32,793 nt of DNA, from positions 88,035 to 120,827 of the forward strand of contig JAKQOG010000290.1 in NCBI GenBank assembly GCA_029565395.1, written 5' to 3'. A program made the translations under genes and the position numbers. This document shows, piece by piece, positions 23,066-31,700 of the stretch. The notes beneath the pieces were generated by a model. It saw nothing but the letters and a program-made list of their open reading frames with translations. It was not told where the DNA came from and did no database searches. The stretch comes from Candidatus Hydrogenedentota bacterium (GTDB lineage: Bacteria; Hydrogenedentota; Hydrogenedentia; Hydrogenedentales; CAILVY01). Positions within the stretch are counted from its first letter, which is position 1, and each line of letters begins with the position of its first letter.

Positions 23066-24403
23066 CTATAATGCAAACCGTTCATAATATACGTGCCTGC
23101 GGGGAACGTTCAGTGCATGGAGCGATTTCAGGATACCCTGCATCATCTTGGGCGGACCGCACAGAAACACTTCCCGATCCGCCACATCGGGCACAAGCCG
23201 GGCAATGGCCTCCTGGGTGAGCACGCCCTTTTCACCAGGATAGTCCGGTTCATCACTCAGAATGTGAACCACCCGCAGGCCCTTCTCGCTCAACGCCGCC
23301 AGTTCCCGCTCAAAAACAATCCCGTTTTGTTTCCGGTTGCCATAGAGCAGGGTCACATCGCGATCTTGCTGCAACAATTCATCCGCCATGGCGCGAAGAG
23401 GCGTAATCCCGATGCCGCCCGCAATCAGGAGCACTTTCTCCCTTTTGCACCGGCCCGGCGTAAACACACCGTTCGGACCTTCGATGATCACGCGTGTGCC
23501 GGGCACAAGACGCGGGATTTTGCCAGTGAAGTCGCCCAACCGCTTTATGCTGAGCCGCAAGTAATTCGCTTCTGCGGGGCACGACAGCGAAAACGGATGC
23601 GCTTCCCGCCAAAAGCCGCGCGCCAGAAACCGGACGATCAGAAACTGACCGGGGCGCCGCCGAAACCGTGCCAGATTCCGTCCGGTGATGTATACCGAAG
23701 TAACATCTTCCGCTTCCGCTTCTATTCGATCTACGCGGAAGTCATGCCGAAGGGCATGAAGAATCGGCCGTAACAGCCGGTACCAAAGCAGATTCACCGC
23801 CACAAACCCATACAGAAAATACCAATAGAAACGAAAATAATTGTTCAGGGTAAGATCACTCCCCACCTCGAACTGATGCCCGATGGCCAACGCCACCGCA
23901 ATATACAAAGGCAGATGTATGCCATACCAGAGTTCATAGCGAAACCGCCGCCGAATGAAACCAATGGACAGAATCCCGATAATAATCAATAGCGACAATC
24001 CGATTGCCGCGGACAGAACATCTTCCCAGTTGCGTAAAAAATCAAGTTCCTGTTCGAAAAACGGAACGTCATCGCGAAGACTGTACCCAAACGTCACTAA
24101 AACTGGATGCAGCATCAGCAACACAAGAACGGCAAGACCGTTGTAGTGGTGCGCCCGGCTGAGCCGATCCAGGCCGAAAACCTGTTCAATCCAACGAACG
24201 CGTCCAATGAGGAGCAATTGAAGGAGAAGGACATATGCTCCCAAAAGGGCGGCAATTCGTCCGGCGGTCAACAGTTGAAGGGAGACATCGGAGGCAATAG
24301 TGCCGCCAACCGGACTGACAACGAAAAGATTTTGCCCAACAAACGCCAGAATGATCCCGGCGCCCGCAAGAGCCAGCAAATATACACCCGTTTTCTTGAT
24401 CAT
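23066..24403 (-). CDS. Ferric-reductase-like transmembrane flavocytochrome (NOX/FRE type)
   Basis: A 445-residue membrane oxidoreductase. The first ~220 residues carry about six membrane helices with paired histidines for heme b (RAHHYNGLAVLVLLMLHPVL and WYGIHLPLYIAVALAIGHQ; each shown in part). An FAD-binding domain follows (RRPGQFLIVRF, HPFSLS), then an NAD(P)H-binding domain (IAGGIGITPLRAM, FLCGPPKMM). Such proteins move electrons from cytosolic NAD(P)H across the membrane to ferric iron or oxygen. GGGAGG precedes the ATG. The gene follows the exported rubrerythrin, with an intrinsic hairpin between, and precedes the ThDP enzyme, so it may be partly co-transcribed with both. Confidence 0.9.
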   Translation of the reverse strand: MIKKTGVYLLALAGAGIILAFVGQNLFVVSPVGGTIASDVSLQLLTAGRIAALLGAYVLLLQLLLIGRVRWIEQVFGLDRLSRAHHYNGLAVLVLLMLHPVLVTFGYSLRDDVPFFEQELDFLRNWEDVLSAAIGLSLLIIIGILSIGFIRRRFRYELWYGIHLPLYIAVALAIGHQFEVGSDLTLNNYFRFYWYFLYGFVAVNLLWYRLLRPILHALRHDFRVDRIEAEAEDVTSVYITGRNLARFRRRPGQFLIVRFLARGFWREAHPFSLSCPAEANYLRLSIKRLGDFTGKIPRLVPGTRVIIEGPNGVFTPGRCKREKVLLIAGGIGITPLRAMADELLQQDRDVTLLYGNRKQNGIVFERELAALSEKGLRVVHILSDEPDYPGEKGVLTQEAIARLVPDVADREVFLCGPPKMMQGILKSLHALNVPRRHVYYERFAL

Positions 24404-24431
24404 GGTTCAACCTCCCGCGAACAACAACACA

Positions 24432-24462
24432 GGGGTGCAGACCCTTCGAGAGACTGCACCCC
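24432..24462 (-). terminator. Terminator or attenuator after the rubrerythrin gene
   Basis: On the minus strand GGGGTGCAG and CTGCACCCC form a perfect 9-bp stem over 13 bases, followed by TGTGTTGTTGTT. It lies 16 bases after the rubrerythrin stop and 28 bases before the flavocytochrome start, so it may only partly stop transcription. Confidence 0.7.
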
Positions 24463-24477
24463 GAAAACTGCCATCGG

Positions 24478-25104
24478 TTATTTAATCGCGTCCATCTTGC
24501 TGCGCGGATTAGAGCACACCGGACATTGCTTGATGTCCGTCTTCGCCGTGGTATATCCGCACTTCTGGCACACAATAAATTCTTTAGGACCTGCTTTCCA
24601 GGCATCCAGATTGCCCAATGCTTCCTGATACAGCTTGGCATGCTCCGTCTCGGCGGAAATAGCCCAGTTAAAGGTCCGTGACGCCTTTTGATTCTTATCG
24701 GCCTCCGCCTGCTTGATAAACGCAGGATACATTGTGTCGCGTTCGTAGGATTCTCCTTTCAGTGCAGCTTCCAGATTTTCCTTGGTGGATTTCACTTCCG
24801 GTTTCCCTACGTCCGCTTTCGGCGTAGCGCCCATGTCCGTAATCACCTTGCCATGACTCGCGGCATGAATGCCCTCTGCATGCGCGGCGGCACGGAACAA
24901 GCTCGCCACCTGTTTGTATCCTTCCTCATCCGCCTTGATGGCAAAGGCCTCGTATTTGGCCTTCGCATTCGACTCGCCATTGAACGCCGCCTGAAGATTG
25001 TCCAGCGTGCTCTTGGCGGTTTCCTGCGCCAGGGCATTTCCGGCCCAGCCGATAATCATCAGTGCCGCCACACACATTGCTCCGAACAGATAGCTCTTCT
25101 TCAT
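24478..25104 (-). CDS. Exported rubrerythrin
   Basis: A 208-residue protein with a clear signal peptide (residues 1-26, AGNALA|QE), a ferritin-like diiron domain and a C-terminal rubredoxin-like domain. Diiron ligands appear in FNGESNAKAKYEAFA (E44), AHAEGIH (E77, H80), GESYERD (E118) and SAETEHAKL (E152/E154, H155). The rubredoxin-like iron site is C179xxC182 and C194xxC197. Rubrerythrins reduce hydrogen peroxide in anaerobes and are nearly always cytoplasmic, so export is unusual. GGGAG lies nine bases before the ATG. The flavocytochrome encoded downstream could deliver electrons across the membrane, but this is an inference. Confidence 0.93.
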   Translation of the reverse strand: MKKSYLFGAMCVAALMIIGWAGNALAQETAKSTLDNLQAAFNGESNAKAKYEAFAIKADEEGYKQVASLFRAAAHAEGIHAASHGKVITDMGATPKADVGKPEVKSTKENLEAALKGESYERDTMYPAFIKQAEADKNQKASRTFNWAISAETEHAKLYQEALGNLDAWKAGPKEFIVCQKCGYTTAKTDIKQCPVCSNPRSKMDAIK

Positions 25105-25159
25105 GGTGCTTATCTCCCGTTTTAGTTACTGTGGTTTAGCCCAAAACACAATGTATTTC

Positions 25160-25188
25160 AGTGTAATCATAATCTGGATTTTGTGCAA
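25160..25188 (-). promoter_or_regulatory. Candidate promoter of the rubrerythrin gene
   Basis: On the minus strand, TTGCAC (25183-25188) and TACACT (25160-25165) are spaced 17 bases apart, about 55 bases before the ATG. The spacer and flank include GATTATGATTAC, loosely like half of a Fur/PerR-type site. The regulator is not established. Confidence 0.42.
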
Positions 25189-25203
25189 GAGGGGGCAAGG
25201 CGT

Positions 25204-26766
25204 TCATTTTGCCTTCCGCGCCTGATTGCGCGCTTCTCGTTCTTTTTCAGTCCAATTCCGGTAAGCCGAATCATAAGGCCCCATCCCAATGTCTTCCGGA
25301 ATAAGGTCGTCGTGCGGCGCCGTATCGCCGGAAAACACCTCGCGCACTGCATCCAGATACCCAAACCCGTATTCCCGGTACGGCGCAATGTAATGGCCCT
25401 CTCCCCATTCATTCCAGTTGTCCAGAAGCAGAAGTTTACTGCCTAACTCTTGCGCGGGGAACGTGGCCACAATTTCCTTGGCTTTCTGCAACAGCGTTTT
25501 ATACTCCGCGGGCGGAATTTTCCAGATGGTGCCTTCATCCCGCCAGCCGCTCCATGCCTGCGATACCGTGACGACCTGCGGAAGAATGCCAAGCGCCTGC
25601 GTTTTCTGAATATATCCCATTTGCGCGTCAATCGCCTGTGCGGGCGTTGGATTGTCCGGAACATACCAGCAGTAGGCGAAGGTGTAATCCAGCCCCAGGC
25701 TCTTCATGAGTTTCAGATGCTCCGGATCCAGGCCCCGGTATTCTCCCAGCAGATACAGCCCGGCAAATCCCGCCGCCTGGCAGGCCTCACGCATGTGTTG
25801 GAACGCCTGCACCACCTTTTCCACGCCTCCGAGATCATCCACCAGAAATTCCGGACGATAAATGAACAATACTGGTTTGTTGTCAATCTTAAGATAGCTG
25901 GAATGCTTGAAATAATTCTCCATCCAGAACGGAAGGAGATTTGTCATTAGATCGTTTTCGTCCGCGACCCCGGCCCGGCCCCGCGACTGGTTCTCCCACA
26001 TGATCGTGAACTTCATCGTGTCCGCGAACTTGGACTTGAACAGGCCCTCATGGATCGCGCTGCTAAACTGGGTTTTCACCGGTTCGCCCTGGCTGATGCG
26101 GTACCAGCAGTAGATGAAGAATGAAACGCCATGTTCCGAGGCCCATTTCGTTTCCCAATCAGATACTTCAGGATTATCTTGTGCATAAAAGCCCAGCGCG
26201 GGCGTGCGTTCCGGATGTATCAGCAATTGCGACCACATGTTCGGCTTGTCCGCTTCCCACAAGGGGCAATGATGCGCGCCCACAATAAGCGAGGTCTGTA
26301 CCGGCTTGGGCTCCGGAATATACGGAAGCTTTTTCACCTCCCTCGCCGTCAGAAAATCCATATGCAACGATGCACGCGCGGCTGCAACGCCCCCTGACTC
26401 CACGTTCAGCGTTAATTCATACGATGTTGCTTCCTGCGCTACGATGGTCCATTTCAACACCTGCTCGGTCAAGCCTTCTATCGGCGTCAGACCAGGCACT
26501 GGTTCCAGGATTTTGATTCCTTCAGGCGCCATGAGCTTGGGATCAATTTCGATCTCGGCGCGATCCAGGTTTTCAATCACGGCCGCCAGTTCCGCGGGGC
26601 GCTGCGCACGCGCAATCGGCTTGTCCGGCAGGAAACTGTGGATTTGAACTTTTGACGCCCCAGGATTCTCCGGTGCTTGTCCCGCTGCCGAAATACTCAC
26701 CGCGAATAATCCTGCTAACAAGACAACAGCTAACCTGAATTTCTCACAAGATACATCCCCGTACAT
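25204..26766 (-). CDS. Exported GH99/WbsX-like glycoside hydrolase domain protein
   Basis: A ~520-residue exported protein. The signal peptide is LAVVLLAGLFAVSISAAGQA. An all-beta region spans roughly residues 35-160. A WbsX/GH99-like (alpha/beta)8 domain follows: IVGAHHCPLW, FFIYCWYRISQ, FTIMWENQSRGR, KPVLFIYRPEF, FAYCWYVPDN and the hallmark LDNWNEWGEGHYIAPYREYG. This family acts on mannose- or rhamnose-containing glycans, with substrate here unknown. The start is doubtful: ATG at 26766 has no Shine-Dalgarno site, and the codons just before the hydrophobic core lie in an 18-bp repeat also found at 21083. The original 5' end may have been replaced by an inserted element. The frame stays open to 26826. 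Confidence 0.8.
   Translation of the reverse strand: MYGDVSCEKFRLAVVLLAGLFAVSISAAGQAPENPGASKVQIHSFLPDKPIARAQRPAELAAVIENLDRAEIEIDPKLMAPEGIKILEPVPGLTPIEGLTEQVLKWTIVAQEATSYELTLNVESGGVAAARASLHMDFLTAREVKKLPYIPEPKPVQTSLIVGAHHCPLWEADKPNMWSQLLIHPERTPALGFYAQDNPEVSDWETKWASEHGVSFFIYCWYRISQGEPVKTQFSSAIHEGLFKSKFADTMKFTIMWENQSRGRAGVADENDLMTNLLPFWMENYFKHSSYLKIDNKPVLFIYRPEFLVDDLGGVEKVVQAFQHMREACQAAGFAGLYLLGEYRGLDPEHLKLMKSLGLDYTFAYCWYVPDNPTPAQAIDAQMGYIQKTQALGILPQVVTVSQAWSGWRDEGTIWKIPPAEYKTLLQKAKEIVATFPAQELGSKLLLLDNWNEWGEGHYIAPYREYGFGYLDAVREVFSGDTAPHDDLIPEDIGMGPYDSAYRNWTEKEREARNQARKAK
26731..26748. repeat. 18-bp repeated sequence, copy 2 (inside the GH99-like gene's 5' end)
   Basis: TAACCTGAATTTCTCACA, identical and co-oriented to 21083-21100. 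On the gene's strand it codes CEKFRL, the charged n-region just before the signal-peptide core. The flanking bases beyond it differ between the two copies. Confidence 0.6.
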
Positions 26767-26971
26767 TATAGGGAAGTGATCTAAGCGGCTCTTGCGAGCA
26801 TGATCAATTGTGGGTAAGCATAACATAGTGTATTACCTTGTCATTGCGAGGAGTCTTCGACGAAGCAATCTCAAGTTCGCGCCAACTGCAACCATACCTG
26901 TCATTGCGAGTTGCCCACCCGCCGGACGGCGGGGTAAACTTAGAAGAAACACCTGAATGCCTCCACGCGGT

Positions 26972-27000
26972 TATCGCTATCGCTATCGCTATCGCTATCG
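26972..27000. repeat. Hexanucleotide tandem repeat (TATCGC)n
   Basis: About 4.8 perfect copies of TATCGC in the spacer between the lyase-like and GH99-like genes. It is a microsatellite-like array, prone to slippage, outside coding sequence. Confidence 0.9.
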
Positions 27001-27118
27001 TCTTCTCCATTATATCTGCTTTCTCTTCTTCCACCTTATCTAATTGCGTCTTACTGCGTCCCAGTCCTCCCAGTCTCTTGCCGCAGCGTAGTTCCGCTCT
27101 CGCGGAACGAAGCCGGGT

Positions 27119-27163
27119 CCCAGTCTTCCCAGTCCTCCCAGTCTTCCCAGTCTTCCCAGACCT
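27119..27163. repeat. Nonanucleotide tandem repeat (CCCAGTCTT)n
   Basis: Five adjacent 9-bp units of CCCAGTCTT type with single-base variants (CCCAGTCCT, CCCAGACCT). Related CCAGTC strings occur just before, near 27061-27075, so the array may once have been longer. Confidence 0.85.
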
Positions 27164-27250
27164 CCAACCGGTTCGCATCCCGTACTGCTTTGTGTTTCTA
27201 AGGAGGAGTCTTCAACGAAGCAATCTGCTCGTTCCCAAGTTATACTTCAG

Positions 27251-28549
27251 TTATTTCGCTTCCAGACCCACGCGCGCCGTATCCAGTTCCTTCTGCCAGG
27301 TTTCGGGAACCGTCGCCACGCACACCGTAACGCCTCCCAGCGTGTGCGAAGCGAAAACCACCTGTTTGCCCTTGCGATCCCAACCGACTTCCGGGTGTTC
27401 TCCACCGCCGTACGTGCGATGATTCGTGGTGAGCAGGTGCGGCCTCGAGGTTTTCCGGTCAAAGAGCATGATATCGCCGTGCCAGTTGTCGGCCGCCATC
27501 CAGCGCCCGTCCGGGCTCCCCGCGGCATGCCACCAGTTGCGTTTCGCGATTTCCGGCGGCGTGCCCTCGGGCCACCAACTGCCCGCGCCAATAATGCGCA
27601 CCGTGCCATTGTGCATGTCCAGCGCCTTCACATGCGAATCCTCGGACGGCTTTGGATGTATGCCTCCACAGAAGACCAGTTCGTCATTTACCCACCATGA
27701 CTCGTGGGTCACCAGTTCATCCTTTTGCTGAACATACGGACACCACGGTTTCCGGTCGCGGAGATCCACCACCCACAGCCGGTTCGGCGCGCCCGCAAAA
27801 CTCAGCCAATTCGGATTCGTGATGCTCCATTGCACATGCCCGTGATATTCAACCCCCGCCGGCATATCGCACAACCGCTCCCACGCCCCTGACGCGATAT
27901 CAATCAGCACCAAGCCGGGTTTAGAAGCGCCCTCAATACTGGCCCCGCCTGCCGCCAGATACCGCCCGTCGCAACTCTCATTCAGGTAGACATCAATTCC
28001 TTTAATGGCGCACAAGCTTCGTTCACGCGCTTCCACCTTGGCACGTTTAATCCCCTTCTTCTCCTTCACCGAAATGGCGAGTTGAATCTCCACCACGCGA
28101 TCCCCCGCCAACGCAAACAGGCTGTTCCGGTTTACCGCCGCCGTGGGATGACGCAGCTTCATGCCGTCCGCCGCGGTGATTTGCGCCAACTCCCCCGTTT
28201 CCACCACATACCCCATCACCCCGCCCTTGTCCCTGTCCGAAAACAAGAAAATCATCGCACCGTCCGCCAGCCACGAACGCTGATGGAAATACAGATTGGA
28301 ATCTTTATGCCTGGCATTCGTCAGAAACAGCAATTCCGTTCCTGTTTCGGCGTCCTGCTGCACCGAATCCTCGCGTGGAAACACCGGCAGCGAATATAAC
28401 CTGCTCACCACCGGTTCACCCATCGCCGCCCCGGCAAGCCACTGCACCATTATCAGCACTACAACGAATCGGCCCACGGTCAATCCTTTCCGGTCTATCT
28501 GAAAGAACATCCGTAGGGATACTACACGACTTTCCCTGCTTCTTGCCAT
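27251..28549 (-). CDS. Exported oligogalacturonate lyase-like beta-propeller protein
   Basis: A 432-residue protein of the oligogalacturonate lyase type, a seven-bladed propeller that cleaves unsaturated pectin fragments using a metal held by His residues. Matching strings are NLYFHQRSWLADGAMIFLFSDRD, EYHGHVQWSITNPNWLSFAG, LVTHESWWVNDELVFCGG, WWHAAGSPDGRWMAADNW and YGGGEHPEVGWDRKGKQVVF (each shown in part of a longer run). The likely metal His residues occur in the GHVQW, THESW, HAAGSPDG and GEHPE blocks. A signal-anchor-like segment lies near residues 25-41 (VVVLIMVQWLAGAAMG). The ATG at 28549 is chosen because GGAG lies six bases upstream; in-frame starts also occur at 28510 and, further out, 28648. 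Relatives without pectinolytic activity exist, so the substrate is unproved. Confidence 0.82.
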   Translation of the reverse strand: MARSRESRVVSLRMFFQIDRKGLTVGRFVVVLIMVQWLAGAAMGEPVVSRLYSLPVFPREDSVQQDAETGTELLFLTNARHKDSNLYFHQRSWLADGAMIFLFSDRDKGGVMGYVVETGELAQITAADGMKLRHPTAAVNRNSLFALAGDRVVEIQLAISVKEKKGIKRAKVEARERSLCAIKGIDVYLNESCDGRYLAAGGASIEGASKPGLVLIDIASGAWERLCDMPAGVEYHGHVQWSITNPNWLSFAGAPNRLWVVDLRDRKPWCPYVQQKDELVTHESWWVNDELVFCGGIHPKPSEDSHVKALDMHNGTVRIIGAGSWWPEGTPPEIAKRNWWHAAGSPDGRWMAADNWHGDIMLFDRKTSRPHLLTTNHRTYGGGEHPEVGWDRKGKQVVFASHTLGGVTVCVATVPETWQKELDTARVGLEAK

Positions 28550-28642
28550 TCGCACTCCGATACATCGTTTTGATCGATGCCGCCATACCCTCATGGAAGA
28601 GAAAGCACCCTCTCCGTTTTGCACGGCTGGGTGATTTTCTGT

Positions 28643-28671
28643 TTGCAAGGTGGGATGTGGGGGTGTATTCT
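28643..28671 (+). promoter_or_regulatory. Candidate promoter of the large repeat protein gene
   Basis: TTGCAA (28643-28648) and TATTCT (28666-28671) are 17 bases apart, each matching consensus at 4 of 6 positions, about 60 bases before the ATG at 28731. It lies between two divergent genes. Confidence 0.4.
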
Positions 28672-28730
28672 AGGAAACATGTAGATGGAAACAGAGGGAG
28701 TTGCATAAACGCAAAAAGGGAGTCGGAACC

Positions 28731-31700
28731 ATGTTAAAACGCAGCATCGCAATCACGCTTCTCTGCCTGCTGGCTACTTTCACTGCCATGGCACAGTATC
28801 ATTCCGCGGACACAACCCCCGACCAGCTTATTTCGCTGAGTGAGTTGCTGCGGGTCATTCAGTTCTTTAATTCGGACGGGCTGCATTGTCAGGCGGGCAC
28901 GGAGGATAACTATGCCCCGGGGCCGGGCGATACGGGTTGCGCACCGCATGACAGCGATTATGCACCACAGGATTGGCATGTCAACCTTTCGGAATTGTTG
29001 CGCATTATCCAGTTCTTCAATTCAAACGGCTATCATACGGAATGCGGAAGCGAGGATACTTTCGCGCCGGGTCCCGGCAGCTTGTTTGAGTGTGGCGGGG
29101 AAGGCGAAGGCTCTGCCGAGGGAGAAGGCGCCGTGGAAGGCGAGGGCGCTGTAGAGGGTGAAGGCGCTGTCGAGGGAGAAGGCGCCGTGGAAGGCGAAGG
29201 TTCCGCTGAAGGCGGAACTGAAGGCGCTGTCGAGGGTGAAGGAGCAATGGAAGGCGAGGGCGCTGTGGAAGGCGAGGGCGCTGTGGAAGGCGAAGGCGCT
29301 GTCGAGGGTGAAGGGGCATCCGAGGGAACAGTTGAAGGCGAAGGTGCAGCCGAGGGCGAAGGAGTAGTTGAAGGTCAGGCCGAAGGCGCGATCGAAGGAG
29401 AGGGCGTCACGGCGCTTTCGTTTGACGGAACGGATGATAGGGCGGTCATACCGGACAATTCTGCGCTCAATCCTTCCTCTCTTACAGTGGAGGTGTGGGT
29501 TCGGATGGCGGCTCCTCCGGCGTATCCGGGCGATGCCAAGTTTTTAGCAGCCAAGGGACACGACCAACTGGATGGGGCCTACATTTTGTGTGCGCAATGG
29601 GGGGCGGAAGGACAGGAGTTTGCTTTTGGGCTTGGACCGTACTGGTCGGGTTATGGCGCCATCGCCTATATGACGCTTCTTCCGGACGTGTGGTATCACG
29701 TGGCGGGGACCTATGATGGTCATGAGATCAAGTTATATATAGATGGAGAGCTTAAAACGACCTCTCCTGCTGAAGGGGTCACCGTGGGTAATGCAAGCGA
29801 GTTGGACTTGGGATTCCATAGCAATCCGGGCTATCCGTATCTGTTTTCAGGCGTGATGGAGGAAGTCCGCATATGGAATGTGGCCCGGAGCGCCTCGGAT
29901 ATTCTAGGTTCGATGAATTGCCGTCTTACAGGCACTGAGACGGGATTGGTTGGATACTGGCCGCTGAGTGAAGGAACCGGCCAAACGTTATTTGATCATT
30001 CGACGACTTCTAATAATGGCGTTCGCGGGACGACCGGTGATCCGGAATCCGCGGATCCCACATGGGTAGCCACGGATCTTGCCGCGTCGGAGGTGTGCTC
30101 ATATGAGGGTCAGGCTGAAGGCGGAAGTGAAGGCGCGGTCGAAGGTGAAGGAGCCGTGGAAGGCGAAGGTTCCGCCGAAGGCGGAAGTGAAGGCGCTGTC
30201 GAGGGTGAAGGCGCCGTGGAAGGCGAAGGTTCCGCCGAAGGCGGAAGTGAAGGCGCGGTCGAGGGTGAAGGAGCCGTGGAAGGCGAAGGCGCCGTGGAAG
30301 GCGAAGGGGCTGCTGAAGGGGAAGGGGAAGGGGAAAGCAACATCTGGTATGTGAAAGTTGGTGGAACGGGCGATGGAACTTCCTGGGATACCGCCTTTGG
30401 AACCATACAGGAGGCGGTGGATGCGGCATCCACGGCAAAGCCCGCGATCAGCGGCCAAGTCTGGGTGGCGGAGGGCACATATACCTCCGCGACAGATCCA
30501 GTCGTGCTCATGGCGTCCAATGTTGCCATCTATGGCGGCTTCGCAGGCACGGAATCGGAGATGTCTGAACGCGATTGGTTAGGCCACCGCACCATAATTG
30601 ACGGTGAATCCGCACGCCGGTGTGTACTTGGCGCGAATGAGGCCGTGCTCGATGGGTTTACGGTGCAGAATGGATACAATGACACCGTCGGCGGGGCCGG
30701 GATGTACAACGTTTCTGTTTCTCCGATCGTGGTGCATTGTAGGTTTTCCGGAAATTTTTATGACGAAGGGGAGGAAGGCGATGATGGCGGGAGCGCCATG
30801 CATAACGAATCTTCTTCACCAATGGTGGAGGAGTGTATCTTTACAGAGAATAAAGGCTACGCAATGTTCAACACGACAGCCTCGCCAACGGTGATGGATT
30901 GCCTTTTTACCGGAAATGAATATGATGCGATGTACAGCGTGTCTGCTTCCTCGCCTATATTCGCCCACTGCACGTTCATTAAAAATGGAGGATGTGGCCT
31001 GTCGAGTTACAATTCTTCCCTGGAAATAGCCGGTTGTGCATTTATTAAAAACACATACAGTGGCATATCCGTCTCCAATACCTCATTTAGTGTGACCAAC
31101 AGCGTCTTTATCCGGAATGGCGGTGGAATAGCTACCTACGAATCTTTGCTGACACTGACGAATTGTACCTTCAACGGCAACAGCACAACCTGGTACGTCG
31201 GCGGTCTGTGGTCGGGTGGCGACTCCTCTGTCGTGAATGTCGCCAACTGCATTTTCTGGGGCGATTCCGCTTCCCAAGGTGGCAATGAGATCTACCGGGA
31301 GGGCGGAACGTTGAACGTAACGCATTGCTGCGTTCAGGACGGGTATGCAGGGACAGATATCATTACTTCAGACCCGCAATTGATCGGCACACAGGGCTCC
31401 CTGGGTCACATTCTCCCCACATCGCCTTGTATTGATGCGGGAACTTCGGAGGGCGCGCCCGCGGCGGATATCCGCGGGGTGAGCCGTCCGCAGGGCGCGG
31501 GAGTCGACATGGGCGCCTATGAACTCGACGACTCGGATGGTGACGGCATCAGCGACAAATGGGAGCAAGACATGGTGGGCGATCTGATCACGGCGGATGA
31601 GGATTCCGACTATGACGACGACAGTCTCTCAGATCTGCTCGAGAGTTTGTATAACTCAAATCCCCTCGTTCAGGATACGGATGGTGATGGGATCATTGAC

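Larger units (their letters stand above)
26841..27226. repeat. Cluster of REP-like interspersed palindromic repeats
   Basis: TCATTGCGAGGAGTCTTCGACG and the rest of the unit, ending CGAAGCAATCTC, lie at 26841-26872. A bare TCATTGCGAG recurs at 26901-26910, and AGGAGTCTTCAACGAAGCAATCT lies at 27204-27226 (shown in part; one base differs). The unit folds by ATTGC/GCAAT and CTTCG/CGAAG. Near-identical 'CATTGCGAGG..CGAAGCAATC' units are scattered through many bacterial genomes. A GTTCCGC-TCTC-GCGGAAC hairpin (27091-27108) sits between the copies. No gene is supported in 26767-27250; the open frames there are low-complexity translations of the repeats. Confidence 0.7.

Noticed and set aside
26804..27422. 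Open frames on both strands in the repeat cluster, with TGKTG or AIAIAI strings.
   Set aside because: Their sequence is just the translation of the 9-bp and 6-bp tandem repeats, with no start signal or homology.
29100..30340. CRISPR-like appearance of the regularly spaced repeats.
   Set aside because: The repeats are in-frame codons for Glu, Gly, Ala and Val with no unique spacers between constant repeats, and no cas gene is near.
30010..30529. Minus-strand Pro/Ser-rich or Arg/Leu-rich frames opposite the Glu-Gly linkers.
   Set aside because: They are low-complexity reverse translations of the EGE repeat array. The plus-strand frame continues uninterrupted for over 1350 codons.
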